DNA of 64,000 nt, from the NCBI RefSeq assembly GCF_950295315.1, contig NC_080172.1, forward strand, positions 113,833,267 through 113,897,266, given 5' to 3'. Below the pieces are notes generated by a model. The model did no database searches, was not told where the DNA came from, and saw nothing but the letters and a program-made list of their open reading frames with translations. Positions 1 to 9,517 of this stretch are shown here, in pieces. The translations under genes and the position numbers were made by a program. This DNA comes from Erinaceus europaeus (Eukaryota > Chordata > Mammalia > Eulipotyphla > Erinaceidae). Each line of letters opens with the position of its first letter. Within the stretch, counting starts at the first letter, position 1.

Positions 1-1303
1 GGGAAAGAGGCGGAGGGACAAGGAGAAGGAAGAGGGAGAGGAGAAGAGGGAGAGAGGAGAAGAGGGAGAGAGAGGAGAAAAGGGAGAGAGAGGAGAAAAG
101 GGAGAGGGAAGGGAGGGGAGAGAGAGGGAGAGAGGAGAAGAGAGGGAGTGAGGAGGAGAGGGAGAGAGGAAGAGAGAGGGAGTGAGAGAGAAGAGGGGGA
201 GTGAGGAGGAGAGGGAGAGAGGAGGAGAAGGAGAGGGAGAGAGAGGAGGAGAGAAAGGAGGAGAGGGAGAGAGGAGGAGGGGAAGAGAGGAGGAGAGAAA
301 GGGAGAGAGGGGAGAAGAGGATGGGGGAGGAGAGGGAGAAAGAGAAGAGGGAGAGAGAAGTAGAGGGAGAGAAGAGGAAAGGGAGAGAGAGGAGGAGAGA
401 AAGGAGGAGAGGGAGAGAGAAGGAGAGGGAGAGGAGGAGAGGGGTAGGGAGGAGGAAATAGAGAAGAGGGAGAGAGAAGAGGAAGAGAGAAGAGGGAGAG
501 GGGGGAGGAGAGAGGGAGAGAGAGAGGAGGAGAGGGAGAGGGGGGAGGAGAGAGGGAGAGAGAGGAGGAGAGGGAGAGGGAGGAGGAGAGAGGGAGAGAG
601 AGAGAGGAGAGGGAGAGGGGGGAGGAGAGAGGGAGAGAGAGGAGGAGAGGGAGAGGGAGGAGGAGAGAGAGGAGGAGAGGGAGAGGGAGGAGGAGAGAGG
701 GAGAGAGAGAGAGGAGAGGGAGAGGGAGGAGGAGAGAGGGAGAGAGAGGAGGAGAGAGGGAGAGAGAGGAGGAGAGGGAGAGGGAGGAGGAGAGAGGGAG
801 AGAGAGGAGGAGAGGGAGAGGGAGGAGGAGAGAGGGAGAGAGAGGAGGAGAGGGAAAGGGAGGAGGAGAGAGGGAGAGAGAGAGAGGAGAGGGAGAGGGA
901 GGAGGAGAGAGGGAGAGAGAGGAGGAGAGGGAGAGAGAGGAGGAGAGGGAGAGGGAGGAGGAGAGAGGGAGAGAGAGGAGGAGAGGGAGAGGGGGGAGGA
1001 GAGAGGGAGAGAGAGAGAGGAGAGGGAGAGGGGGGAGGAGAGAGGGAGAGAGAGGAGGAGAGGGAGAGGGAGGAGGAGAGAGGGAGAGAGAGGAGGAGAG
1101 GGAGAGGGGGAGGAGAGAGTGAGAGAGAGGAGGAGAGGGAAAGGGAGGAGGAGAGAGGGAGAGAGAGGAGGAGAGGGAGAGGGGGAGGAGAGAGTGAGAG
1201 AGAGGAGGAGAGGGAGAGGGAGGAGGAGAGAGGGAGAGAGAGGAGGAGAGGGAGAGGGAGGAGGAGAGAGGGAGAGAGAGGAGGAGAGGGAGAGGGAGGA
1301 GAG
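1..1303. repeat. Polypurine minisatellite, 38-bp unit
   Basis: The + strand is almost purely A and G for 1.3 kb, so the array is a homopurine/homopyrimidine tract. From about 505 onward a 38-bp period is visible: the phrase GAGAGGAGGAGAGGG starts at 1200, 1238 and 1276. The first 500 bases are less regular. The array runs off the left edge of the window and ends at 1303 against a minus-strand SINE whose own interior is GA-rich. Long open frames here exist only because the strand has almost no T; 38 is not a multiple of 3, so the peptide is not a true repeat protein. Confidence 0.93.
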
Positions 1304-1412
1304 AGCAGCCTGACCTGTAGCACTCTTTGACTGCTCTTGAAGCCTGCCCCCTGCAGGTGGGAACTGAGAGGCCTGTGATATGTGCGCTCAACCGGGTACA
1401 CCACTGCCTACT
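1304..1412 (-). mobile_element. SINE S2, partial
   Basis: The stretch CCCCCTGCAGGTGGGAAC and the inverted head GCGCTCAACCGGGTACACC mark a minus-strand S2 copy. The box B segment appears deleted. The polypurine array starts exactly where the SINE's GA-rich interior would be, suggesting the array grew from it. Confidence 0.75.
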
Positions 1413-1572
1413 CCCTCCTCTTTTTTCTTTCTTTTAAGCAGAGAAAACATAGGCATAAACTGCAATTTGGAAAGGGAATTTTGAAGAAAACTTTTAACAT
1501 TCTATAGGAGTTCAAAGGAGAGAAAATATCTCAGGTTTGAACAGGCTATGGAAATTTGATTTGGGACCTTTT

Positions 1573-1791
1573 TTTAAAAAAAAATTACTTATCATCTTTA
1601 TTTATTGGATAGAGACAGCCAGAAATCAAGAGGGAAGGGGGTAATAGAGAGGGTGAGAGACAGAGAGACACCTGCAGCCTTGCTTCACCACTCGTAAAGC
1701 TAGCCCCCTGCAGGTGGGGACCAGAGGCTCGAACCCGGGTCCTTGCGCATTGTAATACATGCGTTCAACCAGGTGAGCCATCAGCCAGCCA
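1573..1791 (-). mobile_element. SINE S2 with TSD
   Basis: This is a near-complete minus-strand copy with its A-rich tail at the left and box B complement GGCTCGAACCC. It is flanked by a perfect 14-bp direct repeat ATTTGGGACCTTTT at 1559-1572 and 1792-1805, which fixes both ends. Confidence 0.93.
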
Positions 1792-1879
1792 ATTTGGGAC
1801 CTTTTGAAGAAGTAATGCCAACTCTGCTTTTTCCAGAGCTTAAGATCTTCCAAGAACTGTGTTAAGCACCTTTAGTTGT

Positions 1880-2072
1880 CTTCTTCTAGCGTTTGCCCTT
1901 CTTCCGTAGCCAGTCAACAGCGTCAGGTTGAAAGCTGTCAGGAACTGCTTGTTGCTGGCTTTGAAAGTGACTGGGATCCATGTGGATTCAGTCGGCTTAG
2001 GAAGGATCCTCAGTTTCCCCAATGAATGGGTACTCACGGGATGCACCATGAGAAGGTCGATCCAATGCATCC
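1880..2072 (-). mobile_element. Short retroelement with non-L1 LINE tail, copy 1
   Basis: This 193-bp minus-strand element is flanked by a perfect 13-bp TSD, CACCTTTAGTTGT, at 1867-1879 and 2073-2085. Read in its own sense it begins GGATGCATTGGATCGACC and ends with TGACTGGCTACGGAAGAAGG, then GCAAACGCTAGAAGAAG. That last ~50 nt matches the 3' end of the LINE at 55819-57041, including the tail. The first ~140 nt match no part of the LINE visible here. I see no convincing tRNA box A/box B pair. It could be a SINE with a LINE-derived tail, or an internally deleted LINE that kept its unseen 5' end. A frame is open from an ATG at its 5' end to the tail, but copy 2 breaks it, so I do not call a gene. 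Confidence 0.85.
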
Positions 2073-2608
2073 CACCTTTAGTTGTGATGGTATTTGACTC
2101 TGTACCAATAAAGCAGGGTCTTTTGTTAGGACAGATTACATTTTTAAACCTTCTCAGTGATCCTATGAGACACTGATGCAGCACAACCTCGGTTTCTCAC
2201 ACTCTAGCAAAGCCTTGCCCAAGGTCACCACCGGGCAGATAAGTGGGCGAGGGGAGGAGAGCACTGTCTTCCCTAGAGTCCTTGCTGGTGGGGCCATGGG
2301 AAGCAGGAAGCCAACCGGAATTAGAGGTGGGTGACCCCTGCCAATGGGAAGGTGTTTTCCTGGAGAAAAGCCACCCTCGATTTTTCTTCTGTGGGGAATC
2401 AATCCACTTGTTTCCCTGTGAGTTCAAGCACTGCCCATCAGCATGCAGGCCCTGTAGGGTGGAGGGCAGCAGAGACCAGCTGGAGACCCACTCTGGAAAC
2501 TCAATTTTGGAGTCAAAGTGCCATGAGTCCTTGTTCCAACTCGACCTTGTGTGCATGACCTTGAGCAAAGAAGGTAATCTCTAAAGGTAATAATAATAAT
2601 TTTAAAAG
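2073..2608. other. No recognised feature
   Basis: This is mixed-composition DNA between two retroelements. Several frames of 75-126 codons are open, but none has a recognisable domain or splice context. Confidence 0.6.
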
Positions 2609-2822
2609 GAGCTGGGTGCTGGTGCCCCTGGTTGAGCGCACATGTTTCAACACACAAAGGTCCAGGTTTGAGCCACCAGTCTCCCACCTGCAGAAGAAAC
2701 GCTTTGCGAGTCGTGAAGCAGGGCTGCAGGTGTCTCTCTGCCTCTCTCCATTTCTGTCACCTCCTTTCCCTCTCGATGTCTGGCTTCCTCTATTAAATAA
2801 ATAAGTAAAGATAATTTTTAAA
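2609..2822 (+). mobile_element. SINE S2
   Basis: The head GTGCCCCTGGTTGAGCGC, the box B-like GGTTTGAGCC, the CT-rich middle and an (AATA)n tail are in order. ATAATTTTAAAA at the left recurs imperfectly after the tail. Confidence 0.88.
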
Positions 2823-2834
2823 AAATCGACACTG

Positions 2835-3077
2835 CCAATGCCCATGTTCAGCGGAGAAGCAATTACAGAAGCCAGACCTTCCACCTTCTGCACCCCATAA
2901 TGACCCTGGGTCCATACTCCCAGAGGGATAGAGAATAGGAAAGCTATCAGGGGAGGGGAGGGGATACAGAGTTCTGGGGGTGGGCATTGTATGGAAATGT
3001 ACCCCTCTTATCCTCTATTTCCATTTTATAAATAAGTCACTATTTCCATTTTATAAATAAATAAAAAAATTTTTTTA
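2835..3077 (+). mobile_element. L1 3'-UTR fragment, lineage B
   Basis: It begins CCAATGCCCATGTTCAGCGG and contains CATACTCCCAGAGGGATAG, phrases that recur in nine other places in the window. At 49035 the same sequence is joined to an L1 ORF2 end, which is why I call it L1. The 3' end carries a 25-bp tandem duplication at 3015-3039 and 3040-3060. Confidence 0.75.
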
Positions 3078-3107
3078 AAGAATCTAAAAAAAAAGCAGAT
3101 CATCTCA

Positions 3108-3332
3108 GGGCCAGATTGTGGGGCACCTGGTAGAATATACATGTTACCATGTGCAAAGGACCGCAAGTTCAAGCCCCCAGTCCCCACTGACAGAGGGACA
3201 ACTTCATTAGCAGTGCACTTTGCTTCAGGGGGTCTCTCTTTGTCTCTATCTCTCTATTCCCTCCTCAACCACCCTGAATTCCTCTCTGTCCTTATTGAAT
3301 AAATGAATAAATAAATAAATAATAAAAATCAA
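3108..3332 (+). mobile_element. SINE S2
   Basis: A diverged copy with head GGGCCAGATTGTGGGGCACC, CAAGTTCAAGCCCCC at box B, a CT-rich middle and an (AATA)n tail. Confidence 0.82.
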
Positions 3333-3495
3333 GCCCAGGCACCTCATCCTGCCAAGCCTTGGCTTGATCATTCCCTGTGTAATGGGATTGACAGTGGCGC
3401 TTATGTCTTAGGGTTCCTGTGAGGAACTCTCTCAGCAGGGCTCTGTGAACATATAACAGCTCAGTGCATGTGGCCTTCACCCTCCTCCTCCTCCT

Positions 3496-3497
<2 letters not shown>

Positions 3498-3543
<46 letters not shown>
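3498..3543. repeat. (CAT)n microsatellite
   Basis: About 14 uninterrupted CAT/ATC triplets follow a short (CTC)n run. The polymethionine and polyserine frames across it are artefacts. Confidence 0.95.
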
Positions 3544-3983
3544 GGAAATGCCAGTTTAGCGGCATGGACAGGTTTCCCTCATGTCTGCTTGTCTTAGATG
3601 CCACAGATGCCAGTCAGTATGTCTGTATGGGAACTTCCTTAGGGGCCTGGAGGAAGCCCCCAGAACACAGGGTCAGCTCTAGGCCTGTGGGAACTTTCCT
3701 GGAGTTTCTATGTCCCTGGGCTGCTGCCAAGGGACAGCAGACTGTCCCTTGGACAGACTGGAGACTGAGCCTGTATCTTCTGTGTGCTGGTTCACCAGGA
3801 CCTGGGCCAGGGCCACCCAAGTCATTGATCATCATCTTGGTGGTGGTGGTTTGTTGTTGTTGTTGTTATTTAAGAATGGATGCTGCATTTCAGATGCATT
3901 GCCTGTTGCTTTGGAAGGCAGCAAGTAGCTTTGGTTCACATGTTCAGCTCAAGCAGTGCTGTGACTGTCAATTTCTGTTGCAG

Positions 3984-4250
3984 GGGGCCGGGCGGTAGTG
4001 TACCAGGCTAAGCACACATAGTACAAAGCGCAAGGACCTGCACAGGGATCCTGGTTGGAGCCCTTGGCTCCCCACCTGCAAGAAGGTTTGTTTTGCAAGT
4101 GCTGAAGCAGAGCTGCAGCTGTCCATCTTTCTCTCTCCCTATCTATTTTACGATCCCCTCTCAATTTTTTTCTGTCCTTTCCAATAAAATGGAAAAAAAA
4201 AAAAATGACTGCTAAGAACAGTGGATTCATAATGCTGGCACCAAAAGAAA
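3984..4250 (+). mobile_element. SINE S1, long form
   Basis: The head GGCCGGGCGGTAGTG, the box B remnant GGTTGGAGCCC and the 3' module AACAGTGGATTCATAATGC are present, with an A-run between body and module. Confidence 0.88.
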
Positions 4251-4392
4251 GACACAAACAAAGAAAAGAATTCTGTTGTGCTTTCAACCTCTGTTTTCCA
4301 AGACAGTGGGATTTATTAATATATTTCTGGAAACTTCTCCTGCAAGCAACCCTTCAGGACCACACTGGCTCCCTTTTGAAAAATTAACAGTT

Positions 4393-4592
4393 TGACCTGG
4401 GTGGTAGCGTTCTTGGTTGAATGCACCTGTTGCCTTGTGTCCAGGTTCAAGTCCTGGGTCTCTCTACTTGGGGAGGAAGTGTTGGGGGGGAGTTTCAGAA
4501 AGGATGAGACAGTGCTTTAGGTCTCCCTTTCTCTCTCTCCCTCTCCCCCAACCTCTCAATTTATTTATCTCTGTTCTGTCAAATATAAGATA
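4393..4592 (+). mobile_element. SINE S2, diverged
   Basis: CTGGGTGGTAGCGTTCTTGG and CAGGTTCAAGTCC mark the tRNA-like head. The middle is diverged and the tail is short. Confidence 0.75.
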
Positions 4593-4616
4593 AATCAAAT
4601 TAACATAGCAAAGGAT

Positions 4617-4843
4617 ACCAGGTGTTGGCGCATCTGGTTAAACACACACTGCAGTTCACAAGGACCCAGGTTAAAGTCCTCAGTTCCTACCTGCAAGAGG
4701 AATCTTCACGAGCAGTGAAGTAGAGTGGTAGGTGTCTCTCTGTCTCTCTCCCTCTCTGTCTCATCCTCCCGCCTCAATATATCTCTGTCTCTATCCAATA
4801 ATAAATAAAACAAAATAAAATAAAATAAATTTTAAAAGATAAA
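4617..4843 (+). mobile_element. SINE S2
   Basis: The head GTGTTGGCGCATCTGG is followed by CACAAGGACCCAGG, a CT-rich middle and a tail of (AAAAT)n units. Confidence 0.85.
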
Positions 4844-4872
4844 ACAAAGCAACCCAATTAATTCTTTTGGAA

Positions 4873-4899
4873 TACACACACACACACACACAGACACAG

Positions 4900-4939
<40 letters not shown>

Positions 4940-4940
4940 T
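4873..4940. repeat. (CA)n(TA)n microsatellite
   Basis: A compound run of CA dinucleotides, broken twice by CAGACA, passes into about a dozen TA units. Confidence 0.97.
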
Positions 4941-5435
4941 TCATTGACATTATTTTACCAGACATTTTTACAGTGTCATTTTTTTTTAATTTCTTTATTG
5001 GGGAATTAATTTTTTACATTCCACAGTAAATACAATAGTTTGTACAGGCATAACATTTCTCAGTTTCCCATATAACAATACAACCCCCGCTAGGTCCTCT
5101 GTCATCCTTCTTGGACCTGTATTCTCTCCCCACCCACTCACCTACCCCAGAGTCTTTTACTTTGGTGCAATACGCCAACTCCAGTCCTGGTTCTGCTTTG
5201 TGTTTTTCCTTCTGTTTTTGTTTTTCAACTCCTGTCTATGACTAGGGTCATCCCATATTCTTCCTTCTCTTCCTGGCTAATATCACTTCATAGGATTCCT
5301 TCAAGCTCCATCCAAGATGAGGTGAAGTAGGAGAATTCAGGATTTTTAGTAGCTGAGTAGTATTCCACAACTTTCTCAACCACTCTCGTTAGTTGTTGGA
5401 CACCTGCGTTGCTTCCAGGTTTTGGCTATTACAAA

Positions 5436-5930
5436 TTATGCTGCTATGAACATGGTTATACACAGATCTTTTTGGATGAATGTGTTTGGTTCTTTGGAAT
5501 ATATCCCCAGGAGAGGAATTGCAGGGTTATAGGGTAGGTCCATTTCTAGCCTTCTGAGAGTTCTCCAGACTGCTCTCCACAGGAGTTGGACCCATTGACA
5601 TTCCCACCAGCAGTGCAGGAGGGTTCCTTTGTCCCCACAACCTCTCCAGCATTTGTTGCTGCTAGCTTTTCTAATGATGACATTCTCACAGGAGTGAAGT
5701 GGTATCTCATTGTTGTCTTTATTTGCATTTCTCTGGCAAGCAATGATGTGGAGCATTTCTTCATGTTTGTTGGCCTTTTGAATCTCTTCTTTGGTGAAAA
5801 TTCTGTTCACTTCCTCTTCCCATTTTTGGATGGGATCATTTGTTTTCCTGTTGATGAATTTGGTGAGCTCTTTATATATTTGGCTATTAATCTCTTGTTT
5901 GATGTATGGCATGTAAAAATCTTTTCCCAT
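5436..5930 (-). pseudogene. L1 ORF2 C-terminal remnant
   Basis: The translation includes NKCWRGCGDKGTLLHCWW and PAIPLLGIYSKEPNTFIQKD, which match the conserved L1 ORF2p C-terminal domain downstream of the reverse transcriptase. The C-C-H-C pattern is partly visible. The frame slips near the HKPANKHEE-like segment: the homologous residues KKCSTSLLAREMQIKTTMRY continue in another frame at 5546-5764. There is no endonuclease or RT domain left, so the copy is dead. Confidence 0.92.
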
Positions 5931-5989
5931 TCTATGAGGAGTCTCTTTGGGTGGTGGTTTCTTTTGCTGTACAGAAGTTTGTTTTTTCT

Positions 5990-6320
5990 TTTCTTTTCTT
6001 TTTTTTCTCCAGGGTTATCTGGATGATTCAGTGCCTGCACTATGAATCCACTGCTCCTGGAGGCCATTTTTTTCCATTTTGTTGCCCTTGTTGTTACTGT
6101 TCTTGCTGTTGTAGTTGTTGGGTAGGACAGAGAGAAATCAAGAGAGGAGGGGAATGCAGAGAGAGGGAAAGAAAGATAGGTACCTGCAGATCTGCTTCAC
6201 TGCTTGTGAAGCAACCCCCCTGCATGTTGGGAGTCAGAAGCTTGAACCAGGATGCTTGTGCTGATCCTTGCACTTTGTGCCATGTACGTTTAACCTGCTG
6301 TGCTACCACCCACCCACCCC
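5990..6320 (-). mobile_element. SINE S1, long form, inserted in L1
   Basis: The long 3' module (complement of TGAATCCACTGCTCCTGG), the GA-rich middle and the inverted head run left to right. It interrupts the L1, with an imperfect TSD ACAGAAGTTTG / CCAGAAGCTTTG. Confidence 0.9.
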
Positions 6321-6587
6321 CAGAAGCTTTGTAGTTTGATGTAGTCCCAGTGGTTTATTTATATTTTAATTTTCTTTGTAGTTGGATTGGTATCGTTGAA
6401 TTTGCCCTTACAATTTAGATGAACAAGAGTTCTGCCAATATTTTCCTCTAAACATTTTATGGTTTCTGGTCTAACATTCAAATCCTGGCTTGATCCATTT
6501 GGGATTTCCTTTTGTGTTTGGTGAAAGATAATGGTTCAGTTTCACTCTTCTGCAGGTATCAAGCTAAGCCTGCATCCTTCTCTCCCC

Positions 6588-6607
6588 TCCCCCCCCCCCC
6601 CCCCCCC
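6588..6607. repeat. Poly(C) tract
   Basis: About 20 C residues in a row, prone to sequencing and assembly error. Confidence 0.9.
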
Positions 6608-6609
6608 GC

Positions 6610-7414
6610 AAGCATCATCTCCCCATAGGGCACTGGGCTAACCCTCACCACCTTACCCCATTCTGCTTTCTTTACACCTGTGTGCCCCGGAACAACCTGC
6701 AGAAGGGGGAATCACAGGCCCAGGCTGCCCTTCTTCCAGCTCCCAACAAGCTGGGGCTTATGGTTGACTCTGCTTGCTCTGGGGAACCAGACAGAAGAGG
6801 AGAGAATCTTAGACACAGAAATTCTCAAGGACCTCTCCCCAAGCTTAAGCAGTCCATACTTCCTTCTGAAGCCAAACTTGAAGCTTAGGAGAACAGGGAC
6901 CAGAGGCTCCTAACCTCGACCACAGAGACAGTTCTGTGCTTCAGCAGTTACGTTACCTCCCTGCACCCACCAAAGGGAGATTTCCTACAGAAAACACCAG
7001 GCGTGCCTTTTCCTTTACGTTGTGAACTTCTTGAGGTCAGCCACACTTCTGGTTCTGTTGAAGCGCACTGGACTTTTAATAAAGGATGATTGATCCAAAG
7101 TTGGAGGAGGGAAAGCCCTCTAAGGCTCCATCTGAGAAGGAGGAGACTCTGGTGATGTATTTTCACTGGCTTAATCACTGGCCTTCATGGGACATTAAAA
7201 AAAAAGAAGAAGAACCACAATAGACAGTGATAAATGCTACTGCTTAGTAAAATAGAGCCCCTTTGAGATGTCCTGAATTTTGTTAAAATATTAATTCATA
7301 CCTGTCAAAGGCAACTCTTCCCCTTTTGGCATTAGCTGCAACAAAATTTCAGTCATGCATTTAACTCTCCATACTGAGTCATCTGGTAGTGAACGTGTTC
7401 AAAGCATTTTCTTT
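6610..7414. other. No recognised feature
   Basis: Apparently unique DNA. Short frames are open on both strands, but none shows a domain. Confidence 0.6.
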
Positions 7415-8240
7415 GGATTCTTGGTGGGAAAGCACACCGGTGCAGAAGAACAATGTGGAGAGTCCTTACAGAAATAAAAATGGAAATGCCTGTGACCCGG
7501 AAATATCAGGCCTCGGCATCTATGCAAGGGGCGTGAAAAAGCTGACTGGAAAGGACATGTGTACCTCTGTGCTCATGGTTGCACCACCTGCAAGAACCAA
7601 AATATGCCTAAGTAACCAACAGCAGATGACTGGACAGGAGAGTGATGGGAGATGTATTCAGTGGATCACTAGTCTGCAATTAAAAACAAAAAAGATGAGA
7701 TACTACTATTGTGACAAAATGGATGGGACTGGAAGTAATTATCCTATGTGAACTGAGAGGTAAAAGACAACTACCGGATGGTTTGACACTTATGTGAAAT
7801 ATGCGTAACTAAAGTAAATAAACTAGAAAGTGATAACCACTTTCCGGTGGTGGTGCACCTAGTTGAGCACACATGTTATAATGCGAAAGGACCTGGGTTC
7901 AAGCCTCTGGTCCCCACCTGCAGGGAGAAAGCTTCACAAGTGGTGAAGCAGGGCTGCAGGTGTTTCTCTTTCTCTCTCCCTCTCTATCTCTCCCTCCTTT
8001 CTCAATTTCTCTCTGTCCTGTCCAATAAAAAGGGAAAGATGGCCACCAGGAGCAGTGGAATCATAGTGCAGGCACTGAGCCCCAGTGATAAGCCTGGAGT
8101 CAAAACAAAAACAAACAAAAAAAGAAAGTGATAACCAAATTGTCTCTTGGGCTATATGAGAATTATGGTGGCTTTCAGGACCGGGGGGATGGGGGAGCCA
8201 TACAAAACTTGGTCATTTTCACATACACCATGAATGAGTG
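7415..8240 (+). mobile_element. Old L1M-like 3' fragment
   Basis: Degenerate L1 ORF2 3' end. CCAACAGCAGATGACTGGAC and the segment around AAAATGGATGGGACTGG resemble the L1M phrases encoding the distal part of ORF2. All frames are broken. An S1 SINE at 7840-8122 interrupts it. Confidence 0.65.
7840..8122 (+). mobile_element. SINE S1, long form, with TSD
   Basis: A complete copy with box B GGTTCAAGCCT and the 3' module GGAGCAGTGGAATCATAG. A perfect 15-bp TSD AGAAAGTGATAACCA lies at 7825-7839 and 8123-8137. Confidence 0.95.
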
Positions 8241-8683
8241 TGATAGGTGTGAAGTCATATCACTGAAATCTTGTATTTTCATAAATGAGTGTTAAATCAC
8301 TCATAGTAAAAAATAATACTGTCTTTGGAATCTGACACACTTGGTTCAAATTCTGATGCAATAACTTAAATACTTAAATGACTTTAGGATATCTACTCAG
8401 CTTCATTGGATATCAGATCTCTTTCCCGTTTTTGTTAGGAATATACAAGAGTCCTGAGGACTGAGCAAAATCTCCATGGACTGTGGCTTGGCGGATCATG
8501 CCCCTTTGTCAGGGAGGGACTTGGTAGAGAGTTCATTCATTTGTTCGATATTTATTGAGTCCTTTCTTTGGGCTGGCTACAACCTGGTCACTGTTGGCTT
8601 AGAGTTCATTCTCTTGATGGAGACTTACACTTGGATGCTAGTCCACACTGCTAAGCTCAGTCTTTCACACACATCTTTTCTTT
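8241..8683. other. No recognised feature
   Basis: Apparently unique, moderately AT-rich DNA without a supportable frame. Confidence 0.6.
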
Positions 8684-9058
8684 TTTAAATTTCTTTAATG
8701 GGGGATTAATGTTTTACATTCAAAAGTAAATACAACAGTTTATACATGCATAACATTTCTGTCTTCTACATAACAATATAACCCCCTGTAGGTCCTCTGT
8801 CATCTTTTTTGGACCTGTACTCTCCCAGCTACTCACCCAAGAGTGTTTTACTTTGGTTCAGTACACCAACTCCAGTTCAGGTTCTACTTGTGTTTTCTCT
8901 TCTGATCTTGCTTTTCAACTTCTGCCTGAGAGTGAGATCATCCCATATTCATCCTTCTGTTTCTGACTTCTTCACTTAACATGATTTCTTTAGGCTCCAT
9001 CCAAGATGGGCTGAAAATGATGAAGTCACTGTTTTTAATAACTAGGTAGTATTCCATT
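8684..9058 (-). mobile_element. 5'-truncated LINE-1, lineage A
   Basis: A 375-bp minus-strand insertion holding the L1 3' UTR and the last ~40 codons of ORF2: TMEYYLVIKNSDFI is legible and matches the L1 ORF2p C-terminus. TCACACACAT flanks both ends (about 8664 and 9059), consistent with a TSD. Confidence 0.9.
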
Positions 9059-9310
9059 GTCACACACATTTTTTTCAGAGCAAAAGACAGTCTCATTCCC
9101 TTGCCTTCCTTGGCATTCTCCAGAACATCACCTGAACAAACAGAAATACCATTGCCTTTTGAGATGAGGTGATGTCTGATTGTTTCAGTGTAAAGTAGTT
9201 GCTCCAGGGACCAGCACATAGGCATTCACACTATTTGTAAGAGCCTAGCATGAGCCCAGCCTGAGTCATATGTTGGTTGGAAGGTTGTATTCATAGACAT
9301 CCTTGTCTTT

Positions 9311-9517
9311 TTTTTTTTCAAATTTGATTTATTATTGGGTAGAGACAGAGAGAAATTGAGAGGGTAGAGGAGATAGGGAGAGAGACAGAGACACCCGCAA
9401 CCCTGCTTCACTGCTAGTAAAGCTTCCCCCCTGCAGGTGGGGACCAAGAGCTTGAACCTAGGTCTTTGCGCACTATAGTGTGTGAACTTAACCAGGTACA
9501 CCATCGCCTGGCCCCAT
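9311..9517 (-). mobile_element. SINE S2
   Basis: Complete minus-strand copy with CCCCCCTGCAGGTGGGGACC and GCTTGAACCTAGG. CTTGTCTTT occurs at both ends as a likely TSD. Confidence 0.9.

Larger units (their letters stand above)
4984..6566 (-). mobile_element. 5'-truncated LINE-1, lineage A, split by a SINE
   Basis: Minus-strand L1. The 3' UTR lies at about 4984-5250, followed by the ORF2 C-terminus. The element is interrupted by an S1 SINE at 5990-6320 and resumes to about 6566. It has lost ORF1 and the 5' two thirds of ORF2. The C cluster at 6588-6607 lies just beyond its truncated end. Confidence 0.93.

Noticed and set aside
182..1330. 382-codon Arg/Glu/Gly-rich frame
   Set aside because: It lies in a polypurine array with a 38-bp period; lack of T, not selection, keeps it open.
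2243..2584. Possible exon with overlapping frames on both strands
   Set aside because: No domain, no convincing splice sites, and competing open frames on the opposite strand.
3292..3543. Frame beginning with 15 methionines
   Set aside because: It is the translation of a (CAT)n microsatellite on the minus strand.
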